A stretch of 64,000 nucleotides of DNA from Panax quinquefolius (taxonomy: Eukaryota; Streptophyta; Magnoliopsida; Apiales; Araliaceae). The stretch covers positions 125,746,795 to 125,810,794 of the forward strand of contig CM035168.1 in assembly GCA_020205615.1 (NCBI GenBank), in the 5' to 3' direction. Below are positions 1-12,738 of this stretch, in pieces (the stretch's first letter is position 1; every line of letters starts with the position of its first letter). The notes under the pieces are model-generated. The model searched no databases, was not told where the DNA came from, and was given only the letters and a program-made list of their open reading frames with translations. The position numbers and the translations under genes were made by a program.

Positions 1-202
1 ATTGTGCCTTTATTTGTCCCCTTTATACAGGACTGATTATATCTCAAGCTCTTTTTTTATTAGTATCTTAATAACATCATACTGATTTCCAATTTGTGGT
101 TACTAAGCTATTGCTTTAATTATGAAGGGGTTATATGTTATGGAATTGTACTTTGTTCAGTTGAACAACAATTTGTTTACTTAAATTTATTTCAATGTAC
201 AG

Positions 203-1178
203 ATAGATGCTCATCGCTCACCATTGGCTGCAATAGTTCTTTCTTCAAATGGAATGTACATAGCAACAGCATCTGAACAGGGGACGATTATCAGAGTTCA
301 TCTTGTTTCAGAGGCAACTAAGGTGAAGCATCAGACTTGATTCAGTAGGACTTGAACTTATTGACATGGAATTTTTGGTACTTATAACTTAGTTTAGGCA
401 GGGTGTTACATATTGCCAAGGTTACAAGTGCAAAGGCAGAATAAAATAAACTTTCCTTTTAATTATCCACCAAAAGTTCAGATTTCCTTGGACTAATGTG
501 AGGTATTTGTAACAGTAATTTATCTATATCTTAACTTAAAGGTTTTATATGAAGAATTATCAAATGGTAATGTGGCCTTCATGTACCCCACATATCATGT
601 TTTAACCTCATATATCCTTCAACACAACAACTTCCTTGTCAAATTAATAGATTGTTTTCCGAACTTATTAATAGCAGTCTTATAGCTTCCGAAGGGGGAC
701 ATACCCATCAACTATCTTTTCATTGTCGTTTGCACCATCCATGGAACTTCCAGATATTCTTGTAGCCACAAGCTCTTCAGGCTCTGTCCATGTTTTCTCC
801 CTGGAGTTTGCACTAAATCAGAGGTAAGAGCTAAATATGTTTACCCTACTTTGCAGAAAGGATATAATGGTAGGGGTCTCAATTTTTTTGTTCAAATTGT
901 GTTTCAAATGATGCGTCATCATTACATTGGTTGAGTACATCTTTTCTGATTAGCTGTCATAAAATACCATTTGCCTTACTCAATGCCACTTCATTTTAAA
1001 CAAAATTTGAACAAAAAAATTGAGACCTTAGCGTTACCCTGTAGCAAACACTTCCATTTGTTATGGTCTGTCATGAGTTCATGGTTGTCATGTATTTCAA
1101 TATTTTGGCACTTTCCCTGGTAACGTAATAAATATATTAACATGCTATTCAGCCTATTGATTAGTCACTACTTTTCAT

Positions 1179-1247
<69 letters not shown>

Positions 1248-3517
1248 TACATCCTATAATAGTATAGTTTCTTGAGTTTTTCAGTTTGTACCTTCCCTTT
1301 TGCTCTCTTGTTTCTCAGCTGGCCTTTTGCTGCTCTCCAGTTCTTATTAAAATCTAAATTGTTAAGTCGTCAGAAATTTGCATTTTGATACACACTTCTT
1401 ATCCATTTTTAACTTGCATCTATACCTCATCTCATCTGATGGATTTGTGAGATCTGTAATCTTTTAATTCTCTCACATATTGGAATTTAATCCTTATCAG
1501 AAGCAGAAGATCAAGTAGCTTTCTCGGATCGATAATACCTGATTCTGTTAGCGATGCACTGGATCCAGCTCATCATCATATACTTCATAATGCTGTTCCT
1601 GTTGGAATCAAAAGGTGAATAAGTTTTTATATCTTAGCAAAGTTTGCTAAGTTGTCCTGTAAAAAAATAGTTTTCCCATGAGGTTGGTCTAGTAGTACGA
1701 ATGTACGATGGCCTGGGTTAATATGATTACTTTTATGGTTCCTTTGGATGCTTTTGACAATTAAATGGAAAAATAAGTCAGGTTCTGTATTTTTGTTCTA
1801 GAGCACATATATTTCATCTAGATTGCATAAACATTTAAAAAAAAAAAAAACCTAATATGGGTGTTTTGGAAATATACATTTCAACACTCTCAAAATGCCC
1901 GACATTTTTTTGCCATGTCTGCAGCTTAAATGTTAATATTCCTTATTGTTCGACGGTTCTTGGAACTTGCTAAAACCTGTCCAGTAATAGTTCAAGGTTA
2001 ATATTTGATTTTCAATAATGCGAACAAAGTAAAATTGTTGGGTGTGAAAGAAAAAACAGGTTATATCATGAAAAGGTTGGACAAAGGAAGACTTCATTTG
2101 AAGAAGTAGACTTAGAAGTAGAGGTACAAATTGGGCCCGGAACTGTGGGGTCGAAACCGATTGGGCCTGCTTAACGGAACCGGCCTAATCCTCCTATATA
2201 TAGGATCGGGTTGTGATATTTTGAACCTTTTTGTATACTTGGATTTTATTATGTATAGGTGTCGCGTCTAGGCGGCGGAACTAACAATTTTGTAGGGGGT
2301 CAAATTTTAAACCAAGCGAGGAAAACCGCAACGGCTGCCCCACACGCCTCTGGCCCCCCTGACTTTGGACCGACCTCCCTATCGGCTCACGCCTTGACCG
2401 CTAGCCCTCCCTCACTGGGGTCAACCGCCCGCCATCGCTCTAGTTCTAATGATTAAGTCATTTTCCACCTTGGTCGTCTAGGCGATGACTAAGCGTCCTA
2501 AGCACTGACCATCACGCCTAACTAATGATTAAGTCATTTTGCACCCATGACTCATTATAACTCATGGACTTGCTAGATGGTGTAATTTTATTACTTATTA
2601 GACTTGTGATGGTTGTTGACTGGTTGCTTCTTTGTTTTCTACATAGTGTTTGTTGACTTGTTCTACTAGTTTTCAATGTCAATTGTTTTATTTTTGAATT
2701 TGTGAAGTATTCATATAATTGTGTTTTTAATTGTATTACACATAGTGTTAGTTATAATGTTTTGAGTTTTAATGTATATAAAATTTTATTGTTCAATATA
2801 CTTTTAAGTAAAATAAAAAAATGTATAAATTTCACGTTGTTAACGACTTGTTATCATACGAACGCCATGGCAAACGCCTTATTGCCTAGTTGTCCTAGCG
2901 GTCAACTACGGCCACATCTCGCCGTGACAACTATGCATATATATAACAAACTGGACTTGGTTTGACGTCTTATTTTAAGGACATCACGTTTTTGGTACAG
3001 TTATGCGATGACTCGCAAGGTAGACAAAGTTGTTGACGCAGCTTCATCTGAATCTTTGGCATGTAGGTGAGTCACTTGACGTTTTGCTCAGTTTTTGGTA
3101 ATTTGTTTCTTTTATGTTAATGTCTTGCTTTTAGCTTATACTCCGTGGTTGTTTCACCAAGGTAATTTTCTTTGAATATCGCATTAAATATTATTTTGAA
3201 AGTCTATGAATATATGAATCACTTTTTTGTTAATCAGCCTAATTTTTTGATAGAGCTTCTTAGCATTTGCCTTCTGGAAAGTCGGTTTTATTGGCTTTCA
3301 ACTTTTGAACTACTTTCTTTTTCAAAAAAAAACTGGTTATATAAAAATTCCTTGCTTGGCTAAACTATTATGTATTGGATATTATCTTTTCAGAACCACT
3401 ATATCTTTAATCACCTACAGTGGGTACTTCCAAGAGTACATCTCAACTATCAACCAACAGAATGAATGCTCGTGGAATTTGGAGCGGGAATTCAATCTTT
3501 TAACAGTGATCTTATAG
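203..3517 (+). CDS. ATG18B: Autophagy-related protein 18b (PROPPIN), 3' part
   Basis: WD40 beta-propeller that binds PI3P on autophagic membranes, known for the ATG18/WIPI family. Five exons are visible: 203-322, 678-823, 1501-1614, 3001-3066 and 3394-3517, with GT-AG borders and continuous phase. Exon 1 reads [20 protein letters not shown]. Exon 2 opens [17 protein letters not shown] and contains the FRRG lipid-binding motif diagnostic of PROPPINs. Exon 3 encodes [20 protein letters not shown] and exon 5 ends [11 protein letters not shown] before TAG. The N-terminal propeller blades lie left of the window, so this is partial by truncation of the window, not by mutation. The short tail after the last blade fits ATG18b better than the long-tailed ATG18f/g/h. 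Intron 3 (1615-3000) is unusually long and carries foreign-looking sequence. It is convergent with the next gene. Confidence 0.93.
875..1027. repeat. MITE-like inverted repeat in ATG18b intron 2
   Basis: A 24-bp arm at 875-898 (beginning GGTCTCAATTTTTTTG) is the exact reverse complement of 1004-1027. The arms enclose about 105 bp. This geometry is that of a small foldback or MITE. Target duplication and family could not be assigned. Confidence 0.7.
1181..1244. repeat. Compound (CT)n(CA)n microsatellite
   Basis: An uninterrupted CT run is followed directly by a CA run inside ATG18b intron 2. It is likely polymorphic in length. Confidence 0.95.
2100..2940. repeat. GC-rich repeat-like insert in ATG18b intron 3
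   Basis: Within an AT-rich intron, 2250-2530 is abruptly GC-rich. Variants of the strings GTCTAGGCG, GCGTCCTA and GCCTAGTTGTCC recur at 2255-2275, 2470-2520 and 2860-2930. This looks like a decayed transposon (hAT-type non-coding repeats in plants often carry such GCCTAGGCG strings), but no clean termini were found. The 65-aa open frame here is not supported as a gene. Confidence 0.35.
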
Positions 3518-5099
3518 AAGCCACCGACTTATGATCAGTTTGTTAATACATCCTCAAATCCATCTCTGGCACTTGTTGAAGGGATTCCATAGCCCGAGTT
3601 GGAGAAGATTTGCTTGTTGAATAGTATTACAACTAAACTTAACAAAGAGAAGGTTCTGTCATTGCTTGATTCTCTACGAGTATGAAGTCAAATGCAACCC
3701 AAAATAAAACAACACCAACCCTTGCACCTGTTTTGGACTCGAAACAATCCATGTATATTTGTTGAACAATGGGAAGGTTCAAGGGGAAAAAGTAAAAAGA
3801 TTCATCCTGGTAAATCAAATTGTTATTGTTCGTGATGAGTTTCAAAAGCAGCAATGGTGATGTTTCTCAAAAGTTTTGTGCTGACCTTTTTCGTCGTGTC
3901 AGTTAGAATGCCACTGCCATCAGACTATTGAGAACAAAACCATGGCAACTTCTTAGAAACGTCACTATTGTTGCTTTTGAATCATAGAGGTGCAATAGCA
4001 TCTCCATGAAAAATAATAGTAATTTGTATTATAGCGTGTTTAGGACTAGACTACCTTTTTCCACCTTGACCTCCCCTTTGTTTGACAAATATATAGATGG
4101 ATCATTTTAATTCGGATGACTTGCACGGCTTGGTGTGTTGATTAGGGATTATTTTGGCTTCATATGAATACTTTATAGTGTAAGGTACCACCCAGAACGA
4201 ACCAAAAACTAGGCAATAGTAGAACCGTTTTGTACATTTGGGATAAAGAGGGAATTGATCAGGTTAAAAGCATGGATGTCAGCATATGTTCTTAACCATT
4301 TGTTTGAACTGTATATGTATAATATATATTTGTCGTCTTTATGAAATTGGGTGAGTTATGAAAATCAAAAGATTAGGTATCAAATATTTCAAACATTACT
4401 TGTTGATTTTCAATTATTTAATTTTAGGTTATAAGAAAAGAACATCTTGATAAATTCCCCGTTACTAAAAGATATTACAAAAGAAAAATATAAATAAAAT
4501 GGTACAACGGCATTAGCATTATTAATTTCTCCGTGGTTGGTTTTGGGGTATCCACTATGGATGTATTCGATATGAGCAATCAACCTATATGTAGTAAAAT
4601 TCATATTCTCAGTAGTATTTATTGCAGTTTATGATAATGTTTCCGTGGTCATCACCAGTCTCCTGCTACTGCAACATCAACTTCTACTACTTCAATGTTT
4701 GAAATCCCAAGATTGGTATGTGGACAGAATTTAAAAGCAACAAAAGGAGAAAGCGTATGCACCAATTAAGTAGAAGATTATGGTGCTTTCAATTACTAAT
4801 GGTCAAAAGAATCATTTATAACGATCTTGCATTATGTTTAGATAAATTATGTTTAGAGCTACCTACTTCCATTTAAGGCAAAATACCAGTAGACCTTGTT
4901 CTGAAGATTGATTTCAGGAAATTTGTATCGGAAACAAATCACAGACCATCAATAACTCTAAAATACATTTTGCCATTAAAAGGCCATACAGCCAATATTA
5001 ATACAAAATCATAATATTTAGCTCTTGAAACTAGTCCAGTTTATATTTAAGAGATAATGGTTAAAGCTAAATTCTCCTCTATTCACTTCGAAAATTGTA
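3518..5099. other. Convergent intergenic region, ATG18b 3' / TMEM208 3'
   Basis: This holds the 3' UTRs of two convergent genes. No supported coding exon was found. Short open frames at 3639-3854 and 4410-4604 (minus) show no recognisable family or splice context. Confidence 0.6.
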
Positions 5100-8000
5100 T
5101 CATCTGTTTCTGGCCTTCACAAATTTGCCTCTGGAGGCTTTCTTCTCCATCTTTTCTCTCTTCTTTCGAGTCTTTTCATCCTCTTCAGCTCCCTGTTGAA
5201 TTATTTGCAAACTAATGAACAAAGCAACTCTTAACATATCTATATGATTAATGAAGGCCAAATAGGGGCGGTCAGTTTTTGGACTCTTGGTCTCCACTAC
5301 CGTTATCCATCACCCACTTAACTTTTCTCACCTATTAAAAATTTTTATTTTATTTTATTTTATTTATTTGCACACCCAATTGTACGCACCATATATAACT
5401 AGTGAGTGTGTTTATATATATACACAAGACAAAAAAAAAATTAAAGAGGAAAGCTACCTCTGAACTTTGCGGCAAAAATCCCTTTACAAGACCAAAGAGT
5501 TGGTATGCTGCAAATGCTGGTATCTACAGGTAAACAATTTTAAAAATCATTCAGCATACTTCTATTATGCCGCCAAATCTACAGAACTTTCGCATAGTAT
5601 AGTTCCCAGCAACCATCACTTGTTCAATAAAAAAATAGAACTTCACTGCACAGTTTCTGGTGAATTCACGCTGGACCTATTTTTGGTTACATGATCCTTG
5701 AAAAATATGAAAAGTTTAAACTGAAAGCAATCTACTCAAGGGGAAGGTTTGTATATGATCAATTGGCCAACACTCCCCCCCTCGAAAAAAAATTCACAGA
5801 ATATTTACTAGCTACTACGCGTGAGGAGTCCACATTCTTAATGGCAGGCATGGTGGGTACTAACCAACCTAACCATGAGCATCCCTCCTTAACCAACAAT
5901 ACATGTAAGGAAACATCAAATAGACTGCAAGGCCTTGTATATGCATAACTCCTCCAGGCCTTTATAACCATGATACTGCATTGTAAAGAAGAGATGGATC
6001 TTACCACTAAATATATGTACCAAAACTTTTCAGAGATGATAGATGTGAGTTGAACGAAGCATGTAATGTAGATTATGTCATGTAAATATCTGCAAAATAT
6101 AACCAAAAAGGTAAGATTACTTTGTTATAATGCAAAAATTAAAACATTTATTGTCTCAAGCCCAGTAGATGAATCTCAAAAAGTTTAGGGGACTACAAGA
6201 CACATAAGAACACATACAATGAAACTTTAACCAAAAGAAAAAAAGAACACACGTGCAATGGAAAGTTCCACTTCAGTTTATTCCTCTTGGTATTTGCCTT
6301 TACATTCAACCTTGAAAAAATTCAAACTTAAGCAAGTGCTTCAAGCCTTCATCGAAAAACCTATAAAAGCACATCTTTTATTAGGCTCTTGAAGTGTGAA
6401 TTCTTAACCTAACCTTCATGTTTTGGTTCAAACTCTAACAAACACACTCAAGTTTGAGAATATCAAAATTCAAAACATCCTCAAGACAACTGGGGATTTA
6501 TGTAACAACTATTACAAAATCGGTAAGTTCCAACATTACGTATTTGTGTTATGTGCTCTCGCATAAAAAGTCATAATGTAAATAAACTAGCACTGATGAT
6601 CTATTACACATAATGCACGTGATATATACATGCATACAACAGAATGTCCAAAAACAATATCCAGACCCATTACCTGCTTCCATGATTCAAACCAAATCTT
6701 CTACTCCTCTAATAATTCTAACAACATAGTGTACATATTTAAGGCAATTGTGCAGGTTCAATAACAAAATCTTGGCTAGTAAATCCAGCATGAAAATTTT
6801 GAGTAATTAAGATGGAGAGAACATGAGTACAGAAATACATACCCACAAACTCCACCGGTACTCATATCAAACCCACCATCTAAAAGCTCTCCATCATCAG
6901 CATAAGCAGGCTTTGCCATTAGGGCAAGTTGTTTATAGGGAATAGTGTATGCAGCAGAAGTCAAAATTAGACCAACCCAATGTTTCCACTTGAAAGTAGA
7001 ATGGAAGATTCCTGCCCTGACCAATAGATATATAACCTAGATAGGAACCATATATATACACAAAGTTAGGGACCGCGAAAAAAAAACTAGTAAATGTAAC
7101 TCATATAGGTTTTCTTTTTCTTTTATTTTTGTGGAGGGTGGGATTATTGACAAAGCATACAGAGATAATACCATCAGTGGGATTCATGTATTCGTTTGTT
7201 AGATAAGAGAAGTAGATTTCAATAACAAAGAGAGAGAAATCCTCCTAAGAGGTAAAAAAGGTTTGAGCATTAGTGAAGCACTATTTGCCAATTTCTTCGT
7301 ATGACAAAGAAACTACTTGAAAAGCTTGCAATGCATGAGACCAAAGAAAAGTAAAAAAAGACTATCTATCCCAAAGTAAATCAATATTCATTGCCCAGCT
7401 GAAAAAAATTCTAATATTCCCTTTAATCCAAACTCCCCACAAAAGGGCGAAACATGCAAATCTCCACAGAGTCCTCCTATCCTTTCCACCACCAAATACC
7501 CTAGAAGATTTTTCACCAAAAATGAACCAATCCAACATTCATCTAACATACCAAGGGAAAAATACTGGAACTGCCAATGGACAGTGAACTAACAGATGAA
7601 AATGGTTTTCAATTTCTTGAAAATAGTAACACACATGAAGATAGAGGTTTTTAAGGCCTATGTCTTTGACGCATGTCTCATCAGTGTTAAGCCGACCTAG
7701 GGTCAAAGACCCGCACAAAAGCCTTAATCAATAAACCAAATCACCAGTTGAAGATTCTCAAACTTAGTGATTCTTGAACTTACAAAAACCTAGTCGCCCT
7801 TTAATCAATAAAGAAACTTCAAGAAGATGGTTTCTGTCAAAAATCAAACTTTAACAAGATAATCGTAACACACATAAATAACTTCTCAAATCGAAAAGAA
7901 ACATTATCATTTTTAGATTTAGTGAATTTTAATTCTTACCAGCTCACTCTTGGCCTACATGTTTATGACACTATTCATTCTTAATATCAATAAGGATTAG

Positions 8001-8412
8001 TGTTAAATAGTATTAAGCTCAGAATTGTTAGAGAGGCCAACCAATTAGTATTAAATAATCTTGAAGATTAACACAACTTCGGATTTTTATGAAGTCCTAA
8101 TCGGTGAAACTAGCTATACAATTTGTAATTTTCTATTCATAACTAGGCTATAATACTTTTAGTTAATGAGGGAAAGGAAATCAAAAAAGAACAGCAAATT
8201 AAGGTGAGCTTCAGTTCTGGAACTAAAAAATCAATAAACATGTAATATGATTTAAAACAAACTGTTTCCTACAATTTCTAAGAAGCAAACATAGTAAAAC
8301 TGAAAGGCAAAGGTTGAGGAGATTGTACATTGCAGGCGATGATGATACGAAATAGGTTTTTCATGTGACGACTGTTCTCTTCCTTTCGCTTCTTCGCACC
8401 CTGATTTGCCAT
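5100..8412 (-). CDS. TMEM208/DUF788 (SND2-like) ER membrane protein
   Basis: Small ER membrane protein of the TMEM208/Env10-SND2 family, linked in yeast and animals to SRP-independent targeting of membrane proteins. Five exons on the minus strand in reading order: 8412-8329, 7036-6843, 6089-6005, 5523-5458 and 5192-5100. They sum to 522 nt (173 aa plus TGA), with all phases continuous. The start is MANQGAKKRKEENSRHMKNL. Hydrophobic segments lie near residues 21-38 (IIIACNVIYLLVRAGIF), 47-65 (HWVGLILTSAAYTIPY), 97-112 (DIIYITCFVQLTSIIS) and 115-137. The conserved DGGFDMSTGGVCGYLHD precedes the third segment. The C-terminus is lysine/arginine-rich (KTRKKREKMEKKASRG). Length matches the Arabidopsis homolog I recall (At4g30500). 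Intron 1 carries a LINE fragment. Confidence 0.95.
7360..7645 (-). mobile_element. Decayed LINE reverse-transcriptase tail (zf-RVT region) in TMEM208 intron 1
   Basis: Minus-strand translation gives ENHFHLLVHCPLAVPVF and, after a stop, LWRFACFALLWGVWIKGN then NIDLLWDR. This is the pattern of the C-terminal zf-RVT region of plant L1-type LINEs (DHLFLHCP, then LW...LLWxIWxERN). It has in-frame stops and no RT catalytic core, so it is a dead 5'-truncated copy, in the same orientation as the host gene. Confidence 0.6.
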
Positions 8413-8699
8413 CTCTCTCTAAAAAATTCCCTACCTGATTGACTGACTCACTGTGTATAAAATTTGGCCCTAGGCTAGATATGGCGGACAACATAGAAAA
8501 ACAAAGCCATTACCAAATTTGGGGTTTGACATTCGACTGTCTATGAACTGTTTGGCCGCACTCGAATTCGTTTCCTAATCCCGGACGAGAATCTGCTCTC
8601 TCTCATGATACCGGTTACGCGCATCCCGATATCCTTACCACGATTATTATTTTTTGTTCTCGTTTATGTTTTTTTTTTTTCGTACATATATATTTTATG

Positions 8700-9343
8700 T
8701 AGGGGTGAGCATAGTGCGATTTAAAGCTCAAATCGCATACGAAACTACTTAAGTGTGATTTGATAAATTCAAAATCGCACATAAAACCATTTGTGATTGG
8801 TGCGGTGCGATTTTGAACCGTGCAATTTAATTTTATTTGATGCAGTTTTGATTCCAAAACTAATTGAAATAACAAAACTGTAAAATAGTTAGCAAAATCA
8901 TTCTACGCAAACATATTACGCAGTAAACACAGTCATGGAGCTAAATTAACAAAATAGTTGCAGGCATCAACAATTATATGGTTGATTAATACTATGTTAT
9001 CACATTTGATTTAGAAAATACCAAGTCATTCTTTATTTGCAAACACAATTGATACTGTTGATTCTTCATTCAACCCTGCAATATCTGTCTTCTAAAATAA
9101 AATGAGGAGAATGTGTTATAGTAGAGAAATTATATATACTCGTAGCAAATTTGAGAAATTTGGTGCGATTTCAATTTTATGCGTGCGATTTTGGCTAGTA
9201 ATCAAATCGAAGCCGTAAATTTAGTTTTTCAACCCATTTAAAACCACCACATACGTCGGAACCATTGATGTGATTTTAATTGGTGTGATTTGTGCGATTA
9301 TTGTTGCAGTTTCAGTTTCAATTTGATTTATTGTTCAGCCCTA
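8700..9343. mobile_element. hAT-type non-autonomous DNA transposon (MITE)
   Basis: The left end reads TAGGGGTGAGCA and the right end, reverse-complemented, TAGGGCTGAACA, i.e. hAT-like 12-bp inverted termini. They are flanked by ATTTTATG (8692-8699) and CTTTTATG (9344-9351), an 8-bp target duplication with one mismatch, as expected for hAT. Subterminal repeats of GTGCGATTT / AAATCGCAC occur many times on both sides, as in hAT elements. There is no transposase, and the 86-aa frame overlapping the left end is not a gene. Confidence 0.85.
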
Positions 9344-9351
9344 CTTTTATG

Positions 9352-10400
9352 TATTTGTTTGTTATAACTTATGGGGTTAAAAATTAAGAAAACCTAACTT
9401 CTCCATTTTTTAAAAATAAAATATAATATACAAGTTATTTTGACCTTTTAGAATTAAGACATTTTAAAATTTAAATTACATGATTTTTTTCTAATTTTAG
9501 TCGTACAATAATGATGAATTAAAAAGATTTCAAAATGACTTTGATTAAACAAAATTATTCTTGTATTTTGAAGTACGTTGAGAAAGTTTATTGCAAAATA
9601 TAATCATCAAAGTTTATTGTGCTTAGATTTTTGATAAGCACCAATTATGGTGGATAGATTATTCATTTTTAGCAAATTATAAATAACTACTTATGATCTA
9701 TTCAAAGTTATTATAGTCCTATATAGTTTAAAAGTGAACTTTCAATTATCTTTAATTTTAAAAATATAGTTTATTCCTCCACTCCATTAGTAACTACGTT
9801 AACAAAAGTTAATAAATGATATATAAGTACTTTATTACCCTCCCTATGTACGTATAGATATTAAAATGGTTCTAATTAGATAAAAACAACTTAAAAATAA
9901 TATAGTATTATCATAGGTGGTGGTTGCTTTCTTTTGTCCATAGCTTGAAAAGATATTAGAAAATCACAACTCATCCAATTTAAATAAATGAAAGTAATTA
10001 CTTTCTCATAATCATAACTATAAAAATCTACATTTTATTCAAAATATTTAACTTAATAATTGATCGAAGGAGCTTATAATATATAATTCAATAATTTAAT
10101 AATTAAATAAATATTTAATAACTACCATTATCTTCTCAAAATTTTAAGTATATATTTACATTATATTTAATTAATTATCATAATACACTGTTATTTATGT
10201 ATCATAATAAATCATTATCCATGTTGCTCTTGTTTCGCACGGGGTTGGTGAACTTGTTTAAACTAGTTGATACGGGTTAGTTTGAATAATGGATTGACTA
10301 ACCTAAACTTGAATATATCTAACAAAAAAATACATTCATTAAAGCATAAGAACATCCTCTCAATCTTATTTCATCAAAAACTTGAAATGCCAAACTCGTT
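9352..10400. other. AT-rich intergenic DNA
   Basis: No coding, RNA or clear transposon structure was recognised. The stretch is strongly AT-rich with short homopolymer and TAAT-type runs. Confidence 0.5.
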
Positions 10401-11480
10401 CTAGGAAGGTAGCCTATATTTAGACCCTCCTTGAGTGTAGCTGCAACAAACAAAAAGTTATTTAGTGATTCGTTGTTACCAAGTATTCAAATTATTTAAG
10501 AGGTGTACAATTATGTCCTTACCAAAATTTGATTTTTGTAAATTAATCTTATTACGCGTCCTACTCTTTGTGCAACACCTGTAACCAAAGCGTCATCATC
10601 ATACAATTTATTTTTGCACAATATGAGATATGCTAAAAATAAAAAATAGTAATTGAACTAAATAATAATTTACACCAAACCTAAACAACCACAAAACAAA
10701 TAATAAATTCATTGCCCAATATTATGCAATAGCAACCACCTCAGACAAACTGTGACTTTGTTCAATTTATTTGATTCATCTTGTAATCTAGGACCTAGGC
10801 TACATCTAATAACTATAAGCTTACTATCAGGCTTTTGAAAATCTATCAAACATAAACCACCACAAAACGGATAATAAATTCATTGCCCCACAAAATGAGG
10901 AATGTTCTATCTTTTCAAACTCCAAACAAAAGCAACTCAATCATTCATTAGTAAAGGGCAGCACAAACTCACAAAGTAAGCATGGAACATCAGGCGCAAG
11001 TAGGAATGCAGTAAAAATTGAAACACAAATGCTCAACACTAAAGTCACAATCAACAAATTTAAACAATCCAAACACCAATTATATATGTACACATATAAG
11101 AACTAAAATTATATATGAATGTTTACCTTTTCAACAGTAATAATAGCCTTGATATGCTGCCCAACCTAGAAACAATAAACAGTACCAAAATCAGTTACAA
11201 ACCCAAAACCCAACCAAACATGACATTTTGTAATTTTATACTATTGCACATGAAAAAAAGATTCTTATAGTAAAACAAAAATATTGACAAATGAGACTTT
11301 TTGCAACAGGAAAAGTATAAAGAAAACAACAGAGGGTTAACTAACCAAGATATCTGCATACTGAATGATGGTTCTTTACCTATGAATCACATTCTTTGAA
11401 GTTGGCAAACAAAGTTCCATACTCTATAATTGTGATAATTTCCCCATCACCATAAATGCATTAGACATTTAATCTTTCTA
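10400..11480 (-). pseudogene. Unrecognised exon-like fragments (minus strand)
   Basis: Three or four short minus-strand stretches look like exons, but I do not recognise the protein. 11130-11170 reads VGQHIKAIITVEK between a TAG acceptor and a GTAAAC donor. 11388-11455 reads YGDGEIITIIEYGTLF then ANFKECDS and a stop. 10520-10600 reads DDDALVTGVAQRVGRVIRL. 10400-10445 reads VAATLKEGLNIGYLPRTS. They may belong to one broken gene, or to the same duplicated segment as the CHIP fragment to the right. No continuous phase could be built. Confidence 0.3.
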
Positions 11481-11667
11481 ACTGTGTAAAATCAATGCTC
11501 AATCATGTAAAGAGTTATACTACCAATATTTCAAGAACTTTTATGAAAATCTTGAATGATATAATATTTATCAGCAAATTTGATCCTCGTCTTGATAAAA
11601 AGCAAGGTATTTATGACAGGTGGTAAGTAGGTTTACAACCATATAGAGGAAAAGAGATCACAAAAAG

Positions 11668-11685
11668 AAAACACAGACACGCACG

Positions 11686-11716
<31 letters not shown>
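11668..11716. repeat. (CA)n(TA)n microsatellite
   Basis: An ACACGCACGCAC start grades into a pure CA run followed by TATATATA. Confidence 0.9.
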
Positions 11717-12738
11717 TAGTGACGGTTGAAATCACATTGAATGAATGATAATATATAGCTGGCCTTCAATTAGCAATTTGATGGTGAACCCTCAAGGCTC
11801 AATTTCTAGCACCATGGTAACCTCATGTGACCTCTATAACTTTGTGTCGGTATGAATATCAATCCATTTCCTTCGTATCATTACATATAGTAAAGGTCCT
11901 TGTGACTTTAGTACTCACTCACTGATTTCATTCAAGCTTTGACTTTTGAATGGGGACTCTCATTATGTGACTGAGGCACATATTTGGTTTGGATATAAAA
12001 TTTTGGCATTTGTTATTTAAAATTTTTGGGAATGATATGAATAAATGCACACTATGTGATTAATTGTGTGCTAAAAATTTCAATTTTTTTGCTTTATTTG
12101 ATATTTTAAGGAATTATTACTACCATTCATATTTGGGAAAAAAGACTGCATTTTGATTTTTATGGTATCAATGATCGAATATTATTGTGCTTTGAAAAGG
12201 CTTGATAAAGGTAGCATTTTTACTTTTAATTTTGGTTTAGTTTAATTTTGTGTAGTGCTGAATTCGGCATAATCTCAGAAAAATAGAGTTTTAAAACCTC
12301 AAAAATATGTAATTGAGAATACACAATTTACAGGTTCTACATAGTTACAATGGTGTCATACTAATTTTAATTTTTGATCAGATTTATACATGAAAACTCC
12401 TACTGAGACTGAATTATTAGACATATTTTATCTGAGAAAAGCAACTGAAACAATATAAAAGACTATCTTCTACAAATCAAACATGCAGCAAAAAAAATAA
12501 AAAATAATAAGCATAAAAATTTGCTACATCATATGATCCAAAGACCTGGAAGCATTGAATTTCAAAGTGCATTCATTATGCCCCTAGAACATGCTCAATT
12601 AGATAAACCATTAGTGTCAACAAACACCCCCTAACAACATTTATAAATGACCTATATACTTTTAGATTCTTTTGATAAAAATGCTCATTTTACATATAAA
12701 TGGAAAACATGAGAAAACAAAAAATTAAGAAAATTGAC

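Noticed and set aside
3639..3854. 71-aa minus-strand frame in the ATG18b downstream region
   Set aside because: No recognisable domain, no splice context, and likely 3' UTR or intergenic DNA.
8615..8875. 86-aa minus-strand frame
   Set aside because: It crosses the left terminus of the hAT MITE and is made of its subterminal repeats.
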